From: Tetrapyrgos nigripes
Lineage: Eukaryota; Basidiomycota; Agaricomycetes; Agaricales; Campanellaceae
Length of the DNA stretch: 64,000 bases
Assembly: GCA_013368315.1 (NCBI GenBank)
Contig: JAACJM010000002.1
Location: 1,116,001-1,180,000, forward strand
Direction: 5' to 3'
Shown here: piece after piece, positions 45,715 to 57,922 of the stretch
How the letters are laid out: each line of letters opens with the position of its first letter
Position numbering within the stretch: position 1 is the first letter of the stretch
Notes under the pieces: generated by a model
What the model was told of the DNA's origin: nothing
Seen by the model: the letters and a program-made list of their open reading frames with translations, nothing else
The model's database searches: none
Translations under genes and position numbers: made by a program

Positions 45715-47862
45715 CTGGGGAACGTGGTAGAGGAGAAAGGGGGAAGATGTGGATGAGAGAAGTGATGAATGATACTGACTGTGATGCGTCAATTTAAAGT
45801 CTTGTTGAGTGAGACAGTAACATTACGCACCAAGTCACCAGACAAATATACTCCAATGTTTACAGAAGGACGGAGAACACACGGATGCCCTATATTCCAG
45901 TTTGGATACCCATGGAAGAGAAAAAGGGGCGCATGACTTGGGATGTAACTTTGGAGTCTTCTTCAACGACCCACGGGAACAGGATGTGTATTCGATCGTC
46001 CTCGGGTCGTCATTGGAAAGGATAAGAACATCTAAGGATAGATGATAGATAAAACGATGAGAAACCTTAAAATGCAGATATTGGACTTTTCCTAAGAGAA
46101 CAATACACACCTTCAGTTAAGCTTACGAAGGAACCGCGTCGTCTTGGAAAAGGAACCCTTGCTAGCCTTCTTCGTGACATGATCTCATGGTCTTAGCAGT
46201 AGGAATAATTTGACGAGTGGTCTAGCCTAAAACCAAGATAGTCAGATACACGTCCAGGAATCCCGGCCTCGCTTCAATAGATCCAAAATCCAGATAGAAA
46301 GGTTGTGGAATTTAAAGAACTTGGACTCACCCAAACCCAGTACCCCAAGCCATACACAATACTCAAACTCTCCAATAGAAATCCGATGGGAATTCCTTCT
46401 CCATTCCTTCCACCATTCCGTCATCTGTTATCTGTCCCCTCCCTCCCCTCCCGCTCCCCCTCTTTGTTCACCTCTCTTCCCATTTATACCCACCCAACTA
46501 CACTCCACATTCCCAATCGCACAATGCCGATGCTTATCTCATATCCATATCCTTCTCCATCTTCATCTCCGTATACCAACCATCCCTCCCCTCTCCTAGC
46601 ACCCTCTCCTCCTTCTTTCTCTCCTACTCACGGCGTCTCTGCTATTTGGATTTCCTATGACCTATGGCCTCCTATGACCCCTCTAACCCACCTAGTCCAT
46701 CCCCCTACACATGTACATAGGCGACTGATTGCGAACTTGTTCATATGTACGAAGCGTTGTCCATGAACCTGGCTTGCTACGAGGCATACTTGAAGCATGT
46801 GGACATCATGAAGGTGTCGGATGATAGCGGAAAGTGAGGAAAGGGAGTTAAGGCTTGAAGTAGAAGTCGGAACGAGAAAGCAAAAGCGTTGGACACGACG
46901 TGACAGGACGGAGAAGAACAGAGGGCTAAGGAACGAGGCCTAGGTCAAAGCGAGCCAAGATAGTGGTAATGCGCTACCATAGTCGTTGATAGAGGTGTTT
47001 GTGGGTGAAGGAGAGTGTCAATAAAATTTAGCTGACGTCATCGTCCGGAATTTGCCGCTGGAGGCCTTGTCGGTGGCACTAGTCGACGGTTTTGTGCAGC
47101 AAAAATTTTCACTGTGAGCCTCAGAAGTGAGGGTATGCTCTGAATATTCTATAAAAACACACCCAACATGAAAAAATGTGCAGAGAAGACGAAAGTCGCG
47201 ACAAAGCGGGCTATACTTCCATTTGGGGATTTATATTTAGCCAACCGAAGTGACGTCACTAACGCGCGTTCTAGCAGGCGATAAGATGGGTCGCTGATAC
47301 ATAAGCGTCCTGATTCGTGGGGGTTATCCAGCTCAGGCTCCTACCCAGCCCCCCAGTGGTGTGAGACTGTAAGGGGTATTTCCAGGTCAGAAAATGTTGT
47401 GTAGTGTGTAGTGAGTATCGTTAGTCTGGTTTCACGAGACTAGTTTTACAGCTCAGCTTTTTAAGACCCTCCGACTAATTTTTGGATTCAATATCCAACA
47501 AAGTGATGATATGTGAACCAAATATGATAATGGTAGTGAGGTAAAAATATGTGTAGTACTAAAGTAATGCATGAGCGCTTCCTCCCACTTGTAAAGATGA
47601 TGCTAGGGTTAAAACCTAAGTTCTGATTCAGGCGTAACACACTGTGCCTTAACAAGTCTTTGAGTGGAAACTCCCGTCAGTGCCCGGCTGAATGGTCGGC
47701 TGTGGACTTACCGCCGACCAGGGGCTTGCATTGATTTTTTCCGGACTTACTGGAGAGCTACTTACAATTGAATGGCGGAATGAGTGCCCGGTCATTCTAT
47801 TGTATGTCCGGGGATTTACAGGGCTTTGCAAGGTCGTGATGTACTGACCAACCAAGTCCTTC
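45715..47862. other. Intergenic, no supported gene
   Basis: Contains a pyrimidine-rich segment (46420-46630) and unrelated ORFs. A - strand stretch near 46385-46325 ends in a GTGAGTCC donor resembling the last donor of the cyclase gene, but the protein does not match. Confidence 0.3.
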
Positions 47863-48114
47863 TTGCTTTCCCTATCCCCATTTGTATCCCCCATCGACTC
47901 CGTCTCCCTTCCAACCTCAGAACCTAGGACGCAGCATAACACTCACTCTAATAGTGCAAATGCTGCCCCCCAATTCTTTCATCAAGCTCACCACGTCATT
48001 TTCGACTGCTCGCAGGTCAATCATGCAGGAGGAAATATAAACCAGAACTACTTTGGTCAGCTTCAGAGCTCAAAGGAGCCTAATATGTGTCAGGAAATGT
48101 TTTCCCATTTCTGA
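47863..48114 (+). CDS. Fragment resembling the N-terminal peptide of basidiomycete NLR-like proteins
   Basis: An open frame without an ATG, ending at 48114. Its C-terminal half reads FFHQAHHVIFDCSQVNHAGG then NINQNYFGQ. Short N-terminal peptides of the form F-x-x-A-x-x-h-x-I-x-x-G-x-F-x-N-V-x-G-N precede NACHT or related domains in many Agaricomycete proteins, from general knowledge of the family. Nothing downstream continues into a NACHT domain; the frame ends in CQEMFSHF. It is therefore an isolated exon, a relic or a coincidence. Confidence 0.3.
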   Translation: MLSLSPFVSPIDSVSLPTSEPRTQHNTHSNSANAAPQFFHQAHHVIFDCSQVNHAGGNINQNYFGQLQSSKEPNMCQEMFSHF

Positions 48115-48794
48115 GGCTGAACAACTGGCAGTATGTTGAATTCTGTGTGTCACACCTGCGTGCCTGCATGCTGGTAGGTGCATGCCTGCGTGTCAGTCAC
48201 GCCGAAAAGGGACAAATATCCGCTCGACGGATAGGTGATCTAATATGTGCACGGAAATAAGATACATTAGGAACCCAGATATAAGTCGAAATAGATCATG
48301 TATTAGTAAGTTAGATATCTAACCAGAAAGTTGATATATTAGGATGCCTTACCGTACATTTAATTCGTGACCAGACACATGTCATATTAGATCTTTGGAA
48401 AGAAGTACAAAAAGATTTTCAATTCGCACACCTATTCAAACAAAAGAAAGATCACCTATCAATTTTGCGGATTTGTGTCCAGAAATGGTATGTATCTGGA
48501 ATCCAGATATATGTACAGATACGAGTCTCAATATATCATGCATCTGAACTCTAGATAGGTGTACTAATAGATGATATTTATGGACTACTGATACAACGCT
48601 GGTGCGTCAGTGATCTGACGCAAGTGCGTGTCCAACGCGTCAACGTAAAGACGCGTCTGCTTTAAAATATCTTAGTTACAAAGTCCTATATACATAAGTG
48701 GTCCTACACCTTGGCAGCGATTCGAAAGCAGATTTAATAGCAGGAAAGCAAAAAAAAAAAAAAAACACCAAAAACCAAAGAAACCTAAAAAGCA
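48115..48794. other. AT-rich intergenic with short inverted motifs
   Basis: GATAGGTGATCT at 48229 is mirrored by AGATCACCTATC at 48448. GTGCATGCCTGCGTG and TGACGCAAGTGCGTG clusters lie at 48150-48200 and 48600-48660. An A16 tract is at about 48750-48765. No gene. Confidence 0.35.
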
Positions 48795-49582
48795 TCAAGT
48801 GCATCCCACTCTCCTGGTCTCTACAAGTCGCTTCGCCGTGTCAACGGCGTCACGAACATCCTCCAATCCGAAATCCAGCTCCATGACAAATTCTTCCTGG
48901 TGCACCACAAGGCAATCCGGGCATGACCTGTGGATCTTGGTGGCGTATTGTAGTATCTGTTGATGGGCTTCGTGTTCTGTGATGAAAATGAGTAGTGTTC
49001 GAATTGGGAAACCCCACACGACGCACCAACGACATACGCCGTATTCCTACCTACCACCTTCACCGAATACACCAGTCTAAACCCCTTTGACTGGTGTCCC
49101 CTCCTCCATTCCCTGAGTCTGGTCTCGGGCGTGCGGCCCGTGGACCCAATTTTGTACTCGAGTTTTCCACTACCCTCATTCAAGGCGAAAACATACACCA
49201 CAGAATCCGTTCCGGAAGACGTCGATGCAGACGCAGCTACTGAAGACATTGGCATAGATGCCCTCGTAGAACAGGAACCTGGCGAGCGGACAGGGAAGAC
49301 GGAAAACTTCAAAACACTGTAAAAGAGAGTTTATACTCCAGAAGCGCACACATACCATGAGAGCGCGTTGGAGTTTGCAACGTTGGGAGATCGGCGTGGA
49401 CAGAGGCGGGAGCGGCCAGGTGTTTGTCGGTTGTTTGTCGCAGCTGTTTGTCGCGACTTCCATATATGTACGGTCACTCCAACCATCCTCCAACCATCGC
49501 CTGCTTCGGGACGAGTCGACACAACGTCCATAGGAGAAGATTGGGGATTTGGCTCGGATACACAGGATGGAGTAATCTCCAT
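48795..49582 (-). CDS. GIY-YIG / T5orf172 (MUG113-like) domain protein
   Basis: The exon 49331-49582 joins through GTATGT..TTACAG to the next exon (NALSCVLKFSVFPVR). That in turn joins through a GTAGGA..TCACAG intron to the last exon. The core reads VVYVFALNEGSGKLEYKIGS, TGRTPETRLREWRRGHQSKG and FRLVYSVKVVEHEAHQQILQ: the Y-x-h, K-I-G and R...R..EW, H-x-h and E-H-x-A-H elements of the T5orf172/MUG113 branch of GIY-YIG nucleases. The tail CPDCLVVHQEEFVMELDFGL is also typical. The start is uncertain: ATG 49582 is the first in frame, but the frame stays open upstream towards the transposase relic, and a fused transcript cannot be excluded. The N-terminal part is low-complexity with a repeated RPEAGD / LPEAGD motif. 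Nuclease activity is not proven for this fungal group. Confidence 0.7.
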
Positions 49583-49625
49583 GTTCTCAGCAGGGTCTTC
49601 AGAACGACCATCAACATCGCCTGCT

Positions 49626-52594
49626 TCAGGAAGAACGGACAAAATGTCCGCAGCTGATTTGGTTCCTCCTGAACCTACAACTCAACCTGCCTTCAAAATT
49701 ATGCGTCGGTCTCAACAAGATCACCGTGTCAAGCCCAACTGAGGTCAACGAGAGCTGCAAACTGTGCACAACGAAGTGCAACGCATCCAGGTTGCCTGAA
49801 TTAAATAGCCGGGTCCATAATTCGTCCAGCGTGAGCGCCTTGTCGCCTTCGAGGGCAATGCAGAGGGCTGTCTGAAGCTTGGCAACGCGTGAGACATCCT
49901 TTTCCTTCAACATGCAACCTGGGGGGGCAACTTCGTCCGAGTAGTCAACCCATGGCCAGTCATATGCAAATCGACGATCTTCCGAGTCGGTTTTGGTTTT
50001 CATTGCACTGGCATCCAGACGAAGGACGTGACGGCAGTGGTAGTGAACAATGCCCTCAAGGAGGCAATGCATAGTATCAATCACAAGCATCTTAGTTGGA
50101 TCCCAGTACTCGAGCAGCCAGAGCGAGGACCAACGAACTCCGTGCTGCTTGAAAAGTGATTTGCGTTGTGCGACTGTCTCAGCGTCTCGATACTGCTCTG
50201 CCAGACGCCGTAGTTCATTAACGTCTCGCGTGTTCCAATGTGAGTGATTGGTATTGAAGATCTGGTTCCTGCCTCGCAATGGACACACCGTGCATATGAA
50301 TTCGGAGTTGACGCCCTGGAATCCAGCTACCTTTCACGCAGCGGGAAGATCATTGACGGATAAAAAAATTCCTGCTTCGACCACAGATTCCAGCTTGGAA
50401 TCGGCCGTCTGCGAAACCTTCAAACCCGGTCTCCAGGCCGTAGCAAACTTCTCGATGACTGGGCGTACAAAGTGGTCCATTTCATCGACGTCTGGCTCTT
50501 TTGGACCAGGTATGATACTGGCATGGTACAAGTATTCGGGAAGGTAGCGGATGGAGGGATCAAGGGCCAGGTTGGCGCAGGATATGACACCGATGGACTG
50601 AGTGGGGCCACGATGAGTTATACCGTTGGGGTTGAGAAAGTCTGTGTGGATGGAGAAAGCGAGACGGATCTTGGCACCACGATTCACGAATAAGGATCCA
50701 TCAGGCCCCTTGAAATCCATTGTGAACTCGGCATCGAACACGTCTTGGATGTCATCGTGTTGTTGCCCACTGCTTATAGCATTGTAAGCATCATCAGCAG
50801 CCTTCTTCGAGCACTCGAGGTAGGTAGGATCACCAAGACAACGGGCCAGGTAGTCGTGAAAAGAGTTGACTAGGTAGGGTTTTATGGGATGGAATGTGCC
50901 ATCGGAACGACGAGTCAAGAGGCTGGTGCCACAAATGGACACACCACTCTCTCCAACAACCTGGTTGGTGCATGTCTCGGGGTAATGATACTGTCCGTTA
51001 TCAATCAAGACTCCTTTATTTGTGAAGTTGCACGTCGGACAGGTAGCATAGCTGTCGAAGCGACCTTCAGCCCCGAACCGTTTGAGAGCACCGGCGAGGG
51101 AGTTGGGCATACCAGCGATGACTTCATCCTGAGAAGGTGAGAAAGGGTACGGAGTGTTGCAGGTATTATCAGGGCGGGCAGTAGACATGCCCAATTTCAC
51201 CAACATGACTGATACCCCGACGAGGAAGTTGCATTGGACGATGGACAGACCTATCACCATGTTGCAAATGACAGCAAGGAGGACAAGGACCTGATTGATT
51301 TGATCCATATAAAAGAAGTCGGATTGATGGACATAATCTGTAAGCCAATTAGAAACGTTGAAAAAAATCAGACAGCGACACACCCTACCTGCGTTAATTT
51401 TCACTGGGGCTTTAGGGATGCGTAAGAGCTTTATCGTATCGGTTTTGACTAGGAGACTCCTAAGGCGTTCATGCAATTCTTTCCTCCGTTCAGCCAACTC
51501 TTCCTCCACCTTCAAGGGTGAGCTCGTGCTACTACGCTGCCTCGCCTTCTTCTGCCTATCCGTTGCCTTCGCAAAATACTGCGTGACCCGTTGCAAGTTT
51601 TTCTGGGCGAAAGTATGCACCAAATCCAACCTCGAAGCTTGCTGTTCATCATCCAAGGACGAAAACGCATCACCAAAAATCAGCTCTTCCTGTTCCTGTA
51701 AGTTCTTGTTGATCCCTTCCAAATCGTCAAGTTCGTTTTTATCGCAACGCGTAAATACTGAGTTTAATTGTGGTGGGGAACAAACTGGCTCGGTGGACTG
51801 TAGGGAACCTGGGGATTGATTTGATCCTGACTGGCGTCGGGGTGATGGTGAAGAGAAGGAGGAAGCCGATCCAAATCGACGTCCAGGTGTGCAAGATGGG
51901 GATAACACGGCCCTGGGTGCATTCACGGTGGCTTGTACACTCTGAAGGGCATCAGATAGAGGCAAGGGACGATACGTGTGGGAGGGAGCACTAGTAGGCG
52001 GATAGGCATCGTCCGAAGAAGAAAACAGCTTGCTGTGCGAGGAACCGTCCGTGCTAGTCGCAGTCATTGTCGCTGCCGTGATGAGGTTCGCGATCGTGTC
52101 CTCAGCATGGTCGTTGTTCGGGGTCTAAGTTGCTATGAGAATAACGTTCACAGGGAGAACGAGAGTGGCACTCACATCAAGACTAAGAGCATTCATTCTA
52201 CTGACTACATCAAATGCGGGCGGCGGTAGTGACTGAGCAAAGATATCAGTGGAAGGAAGGTACCATTAGCTGGTAACACTCACTGAGGTGTTAGGCGACT
52301 TGGTTCCATCAAGACTAAGTGCGGCAAGTCCATTGTGGAGATCAGATGCTAGCGGTGACTGACCGAATTTTAGTGAAGGGAAGGGTAAACATTTGACTAG
52401 TGCCACTCACTGAGGCCGAGAAAGTTCCAGGCATATGAGATTCCTCCTCAAGATTGAGACTGCTCATTCCATTAACGAGCTCAGGGGGTAACGGCGAGTG
52501 AGACTAAGAGAGATTTGAGTGGAAGTAAGTGTATTGGTTAACTTGAACTCACATCGCGAGGGGTTTCTTGACCCGAGTCACTGATATCCGACAT
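49626..52594 (-). pseudogene. tnp2/Plavaka-like (CACTA-type) transposase with one in-frame stop, C-terminally truncated
   Basis: Transposase-like protein of the tnp2-related type common in Agaricomycetes. Start 52594: MSDISDSGQETPRD, then three short exons with a common S-P-L..(L/V).NG(L/M)..LSLD pattern, then the main exon. Landmarks: a coiled coil (RRKELHERLRSLLVKTDTIK), FFYMDQINQVLVLLAVICNM, GRFDSYATCPTCNF with a CxxC, YPETCTN, FHDYLARCLGDP, RGAKIRLAFSIHTDFLNPNG, SIGVISCANLALDPSIRYLP, EYLYHASIIPGPKEPDVDEM, NDLPAA-stop-KVAGFQGVN, FICTVCPLRGRN, RWSSLWLLEYWDPTKMLVID and MHCLLEGIVHYH. The only disruption before the tail is TGA at 50334-50336, where CGA (Arg) is expected, a single C-to-T change. 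After DELWTRLFNSGNLDALHFVV the conserved C-terminal third of the family is missing. No CACTA terminus was found. Confidence 0.8.
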
Positions 52595-54005
52595 GGCCTA
52601 TAAAAATGGTCAACATATGTGCGTGGTATGAAAGAACCTTACTCACATCAGGATCTGGGGATGCCCAATAGCTTCTAAAGCCCCTGGTAAGTGAGGAGAA
52701 CATAGAGTAAGTGAGAATACTGAAAGACAAGCCATCCGTATAAAAAGCATGAGGAAAACAAGGTCGTACAAAAGTTTGTCATGGAGACCACCATCCTTAT
52801 TCTTCGGTCCTCTGGCCTTGTATTCCTGACCACGGACTTCTTCTCATCCAATGCCTTTGTATTGTATATATAACCTAAAGAGAATCCCTCTAGTCTTCGA
52901 AGAGAAGGATACCTTGTACTTGAGATCGTGATGGTATCCATACAGCTGAAGGCGAAGCTACTTCTGCTCCTTCTCAGCCCACAACAAAAACAGAGATACG
53001 AGATATACTCACCGAGTGTTCCGATTGTTAACCTTATTGTCATCTGTTGCGAGTCCTTCCGTGGTTGGAATAACCTGGAAGGAGATAATCCCATTAGCCA
53101 CAGGTAGAACCGCATTCTAGCTGCACCAGAACGAAACGCATCCGTCCTGTAGAAAGCACCGAAACGGATTCGGATACCTGGTGGCACGTACAACAATGAA
53201 TGACACCGACAGCTCCGTCAGCCGCTACGAGAGCCACATAGCTGCGTTCCACATGATCTGGAGGGGCGTTTTTCGTCAAGTCGACATCAGCCAAGGAGGT
53301 CATCTAAGGAAAGCACGTTTAATCTCAATCAAAAGAATATTATGAAACATGCATACAGCGCGTGAATTGGGGGTGTCAGGGAGATGGAAAAAAATTGTTT
53401 GGATTCACAACGACGGCGTAAATTGGGGGTGCCAGGGAGATGAAAAAAAGACTGTTTGGATTCACGACACCGAGTCAGAACTTGCACCACACCAAGTGAT
53501 GCAAATGAGAGCACGAGTCGGAAGGTGCACCACACCAAGTGTTGCAAATGAGAGCACCAAGCTCTCAGAACAGCTGCGATTATGAAAATGAGGCGCGTAG
53601 CGAAACGTAGATGTCGAGAGAGGTGGACAAGAAAACAATTAGGTAAGCGCGCTGATAGCTAGCCATGGTGGAGCCTTGCCGTGTCAGACTCTTCACACCC
53701 AGCAGTAACCAATATCTTGAGCGTGAAAGTTAGATAGAAAACCCTGAATATCCTAAGAAGAGGAGGGGGCAGGTAAGGAACAAGTAAAGGAAGGAAAGGT
53801 GTCACAGGGGCAGGTAAAAAGGGGTAGAGAGAGATACGGGTAGAGAGAGATACAAATAACTAGACTGAAAGAAGCCATTGATACAGAGTAGTGTCATATG
53901 AACGGAGCGACAAATGAAGTGGAGGGGATGATAGTACATATGGATGAGCTGACGATGGGAGTAGATAACCTAAACCACGACTATCCTTAGCTCGGGGCAA
54001 CCAAA
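52595..54005. other. Intergenic with repeats
   Basis: A copy of the AGATACGAnATAT..GTTCCnATTGTTAAC repeat lies at 52992-53042. A - strand frame 53094-53303 (MTSLADVDLTKNAPPDHVER) may be a small exon. Two pairs of tandem repeats follow at 53369-53555. No complete gene. Confidence 0.35.
53369..53555. repeat. Two adjacent 2-copy tandem repeats (57 bp and 44 bp)
   Basis: AATTGGGGGTGYCAGGGAGAT..TTTGGATTCACRACG occurs twice in succession. Immediately after it, GCACCACACCAAGTGnTGCA..ATGAGAGCAC occurs twice. Confidence 0.75.
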
Positions 54006-56321
54006 CTATTGCCGAAAAAATCGGCGTATCCGACGGATCAACCTGACGCCAACACCCTCATCCATATCACAAACCACTGCACCTTTATCCACTGCATCCA
54101 TCTCCACGTCCATATCTTCATCTTCCATACGGATGGACACTGGTTGAACGACAGCGGTATCTTCATTTTGTATATGGTTACCGTCGATTGCTTGTACGAG
54201 AGTGGGAAGGTGAACCACGTGAACTGCGTGAACTGCGTGAACTGGCTGAGGCGGAACGGGAAGACTGAACTGAGGCAGCTCCGGCAGATCAGATTCGGAC
54301 ACAGAAACAGGCGGAGTGGGAATACCTCGAAGCCAGGGCTTAAGACCACAAGAACGAATTCTAAGCTTGTTGATAGCCCAGTGAGGATCAGCCTTGTTTC
54401 GTTCATTGATAATGGCTACGACATTGTCGTTAAACCATGCCTTTTGATTGTACAGAAACGTCGCGTAATAAAGCCAATTCTCCAGGTTGGCGAGATGACT
54501 GTCGTAATTTCCGTTGACGACGAGATCTTTATTGATGACTTTGAAAAGTTGGGCGAGGTTTTTGATCGGCCTGACTTCAAATGATAGGTAATTGGGCGCG
54601 GCCTAATAAAGAGTCAGGAGGGAATAAGGAATAAGGGCGACAAAATAAGGTACTTCGACTATCTTGGCTTTCGCACTGTAAAAGACACAGCCTTGAGGGG
54701 CTGCGGCGGTACCATACGAGGGGAAGGGGAGATCGAGAAGTGTATTGACGGATGCTGCTATCATTAAATCTTGTGTGAGCTGATATATAGCATGAGTGAG
54801 ATGTCCATTCTTCTGTTTGAACTCTTGTACGAAGGGGATAAGCCGGATTATGAGAGTTCGAGGTTTGGGCTCAACAGCCGGTGTTTTTGAGCTGTAGAAA
54901 TTGATCGACTCGACTAGCCGTTTTGCCTCGTTATATTGATCGGCTGTCATGTCGGCGCAGTCTATTTCCAACTCGTATGTTTGGAGGTGGTCGGGTTCCA
55001 TGTATGCAGTGGGGTCTAGAGAACTTAACTTGAGAGCGTTTCTTTCTCTTCTCGGGATCACAGTTTTGACGCGAGGTGACGATTGACTGTGCGGGACGTT
55101 AGACTGGCTATAGAATACCTTTCGTTAGTGTCATCCAAAAGGAAAGGGCAAAAAAGACTCACATATCATAACTTCTCCATACCGCATCAGCCATCGTTCT
55201 AAATGAGGTGCTAACTTGTTCCTCATTAAGTGAATACCACTCAGTTCTGGCGATCTCGCTATATTTCCCGAGCATCTGCGCCATCATCATAATGGGCATA
55301 CCATCGTTCACATCTTCCGCATTTCCCGAGTCTAGAGCGAGTACTTTCCGAGCTTCAGAATACATTCGGAAGTACGAGATTGCAACAGCCGCACGGTGCT
55401 GGCGGATTCCATCTGATGATGGAAAGTATCGCAGCACCGAAGGTCCGAAACGAGCTAGAGCGAGGTCTGAATCGACGTCAGGATTTGCGCTCTGAACCTC
55501 AAGCCGTACATGGTGGGGCAGTTCATCGAATAGCGCCGAAATGAGAGGTTTGACCTCCTCATCGAGGTACTTAAACGGGAGTCAGCTTCACCTTAGGATG
55601 AAGAGAAACGGGGTACGCACCACTTGGACCGCTCCGAGACCTCGGGTAAATTGGATTGCTTGAGGCTCCGCAGGCTCAGCCTCCTCCTCCGGATTGTTAC
55701 AGGGTATCCTCGAGAGGTAGTCAAGGTAAGACTCGGTGGCTCTGACAAGTCTACATCCCAATTAGTCACTTGCTAGTACCTGAGGATCCAAACACCTACT
55801 TTGATAGTGCCCTTTTGGAAGATGTAGACTCCGCAGATGACTCCGTAGACAGTGTTGTAGACGAGGAGCCTCTTCGGAACCTGAATGGACCATTTTGTGA
55901 GGCCGAATCTGAAGGGGCCAGGGAAAGGGAAGAATTCGACAATGGGGTTCTCGGGGTTAGAGGGCTTGACACTGAGGTTGCACCAACATTATAGCCTTCC
56001 TCAAAGTCAAAGTCTTCCTCTTTCTCGGTGGGGACGGCTGTGCTGGCTGAAAACATGGAGGGGACGGCCGTGCTGCCTGAAGACATGTAGGAGTTACTGG
56101 GTTCTCGATCACAGACATAGTCTCCCTCTTCCATGATGTCTCCCTTTTCCATGATGTCTCCCTCTTCCATGATGGTGGTAAAGGGACTAGGGAGGGCCGT
56201 GCTGACTGAAGAGGAAGTGTATGACTTGCGCGGTTTCTTGGCCAATTTGGCCGATGGGCGGATGTTGGACTGAAGGGAACGTTTCAAATAAAAACAATAA
56301 AAACAAGGAACTAAGTACCAT
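54006..56321 (-). CDS. Uncharacterised protein, acidic and Ser-rich N terminus
   Basis: No known family. The start codon at 56321 is the last codon of its exon (ATG then GTACTT donor), followed in phase 0 by SNIRPSAKLAKKPRKSYTSS. The N-terminal region has a triplicated MEEGDIMEKGDIMEEGD stretch and many Ser/Thr. Exon 3 begins LVRATESYLDYLSRIPCNN. Later segments include VYLDEEVKPLISALFDELP, VLRYFPSSDGIRQHRAAVAI, MTADQYNEAKRLVESINFYS, RTLIIRLIPFVQEFKQKNGH and FEVRPIKNLAQLFKVINKDL. The last ones are LENWLYYATFLYNQKAWFND and RSCGLKPWLRGIPTPPVSV. The tail has HAVHAVHVVH and an acidic, then a basic end (RLIRRIRRFFRQ). All joins keep frame. It looks intracellular; no catalytic motif is seen. It lies in an element-rich block, so element cargo is possible. 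Confidence 0.65.
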
Positions 56322-56797
56322 GTGGAACGGAAGTAATCACACCAAGGGTATGACAAGCGGGCGGCGGATCGCACTAGACTTCAGCCCTGCTGCAATACTG
56401 GAAAGGCAGACCAAGGGCAAGTCAAGGGAGGTAGGCTACGGTTGGAGTTTTGATTGCCTGCCAGTTACATAACTCTCCTGCGCGCTAGGCTTCGACGTAT
56501 TACTTTCTCAATCTCTTACGACTGAGTTGTTCTCAGCGAAACCATACCGTAGGATGACGTCCATGGAAAATGCCTATCAATCATCCTTTGGGTTTTTATT
56601 AGTGAGTTAGCTTTTGCACCCAAAAAACTGCGAAGTTTTCCAATACATTTGCCTCCTGACTTCACTTTTAGACTACGATGAGAGCCATGCAATTCATAGT
56701 AATATAATTTATGAGCACATTACGACGGCAGAAGTAGACATACAAACATAGGTACAGGTATGAGCAGAACGTAGATACACACTTCAAGAAAACAGGA

Positions 56798-57862
56798 TCA
56801 CAGAAAGACAGGACATTTACGACCAACGAGATGACGACGATGGGCAGGAGCCGAGCGCACAACTCTACACGTTGCACATTGGACTTCCCTAGTTGATACA
56901 ATGGCCCACACATCCTTCTGAACACCAACACGAGAGTTCCATTCCGAAAGTGCCGCGAGAGTCGGGGCAGCTCGGTCAGACCACTCTTCCATTCCAGAGA
57001 CAGGAACATCAATGACCGATGCAACCGAAAGTGTAAGAGCTGGCGGAAGACGTGCCAAAGCTGGTAAAATATGTCAATGATGGCACAAAGGGAGCATAAG
57101 GGTCATCTTACTCACATTGCACAGGTTTATGCCAGTTCCTGCATCTGTGAACATCATCGAGGTGGTCTATGTAGCCGTCACGAGAGAAAGAGCATTGGCA
57201 GACGCTGCAGTCTACAGATGAGGCTTGCACATCTCCCCATACACCTTCTGGGATGCCCCGCTTGGAATGCAGATTACGGATCGCAAAGCCAATGGGGGTA
57301 CCAAAAAATTTGAGGTTGGAGTTCATGAGATAATGTCCCTTTGGATTAATGGCGAGATCCCAAGGTTGTAGATATGGATGAGTGATGCTTTTATGGGTAG
57401 GATGCTTCGATTTTGAATCTGAAGCAAGTCAGCTCTTATGAGCAAAAAGGTATTGAAAGACTTACTCCGATAGTTGCCTTTGGCATAGGCGTTCTGGACC
57501 CTACGGATAAGGGCTTTGTCTATAAACAGATGAGAACAATTCGAAAAAACAGTAGACTTTTCAGTGTAGGACTCACCGTGGTCAGTACGAGCTAAGTTCT
57601 CGTCCTCGGAAAAGAACCCACGGAAAGTTGATGTAGATGTTCTTGCTGTCGCTCTCGGTCTTGGTGACGGCTGCACTGAGCTTTCTTTATCAGGGAATGA
57701 AGCTTGATCGACGTTGCTGTCCAAATCCTGAAGCATCAGCTCTTGCGCAAGCTGGGGGGGAAAGGATGGTGGGTCTCGGAGCCTGACTGCTGCAGTGTAA
57801 GCTCGGGTGACAGGCCGTTGCCGTGTAGAGAGTGATACATTGAGAGTGCGAATGGGAGGCAT
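56798..57862 (-). CDS. Uncharacterised zinc-finger-like protein, 4 exons
   Basis: No family recognised beyond a C2H2-like segment. It starts MPPIRTLNVSLSTRQRPVTR, a basic N terminus. Exon 2 reads DKALIRRVQNAYAKGNYR. Exon 3 reads SITHPYLQPWDLAINPKGHY, MNSNLKFFGTPIGFAIRNLH and SVDCSVCQCSFSRDGYIDHL, followed by DDVHRC: Cys-x2-Cys and two His at zinc-finger spacing. The last exon reads LARLPPALTLSVASVIDVPV with a second VQCATCRVVR Cys pair and ends GRKCPVFL. Introns are about 50-58 nt, GT-AG, with all joins in frame. It could be nuclear, judging from the finger and basic ends. The gene is followed on the + strand by a long A/T-rich stretch. Confidence 0.65.
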
Positions 57863-57922
57863 TGCAGATGGGAGGAATTGACCCAGCGAAGCTACATGCT
57901 GCTCCTTTATCCTCAGTCTCAG

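Noticed and set aside
46242..46424. Possible second, decayed cyclase gene
   Set aside because: Only the donor GTGAGTCCAAG and a Gly/Trp-rich hint resemble the cyclase exon; no other conserved block could be found nearby.
54009..54584. 191-codon + strand ORF
   Set aside because: It lies antisense to the well-joined - strand exons of the 54006-56321 gene, whose frame has far better coding character.
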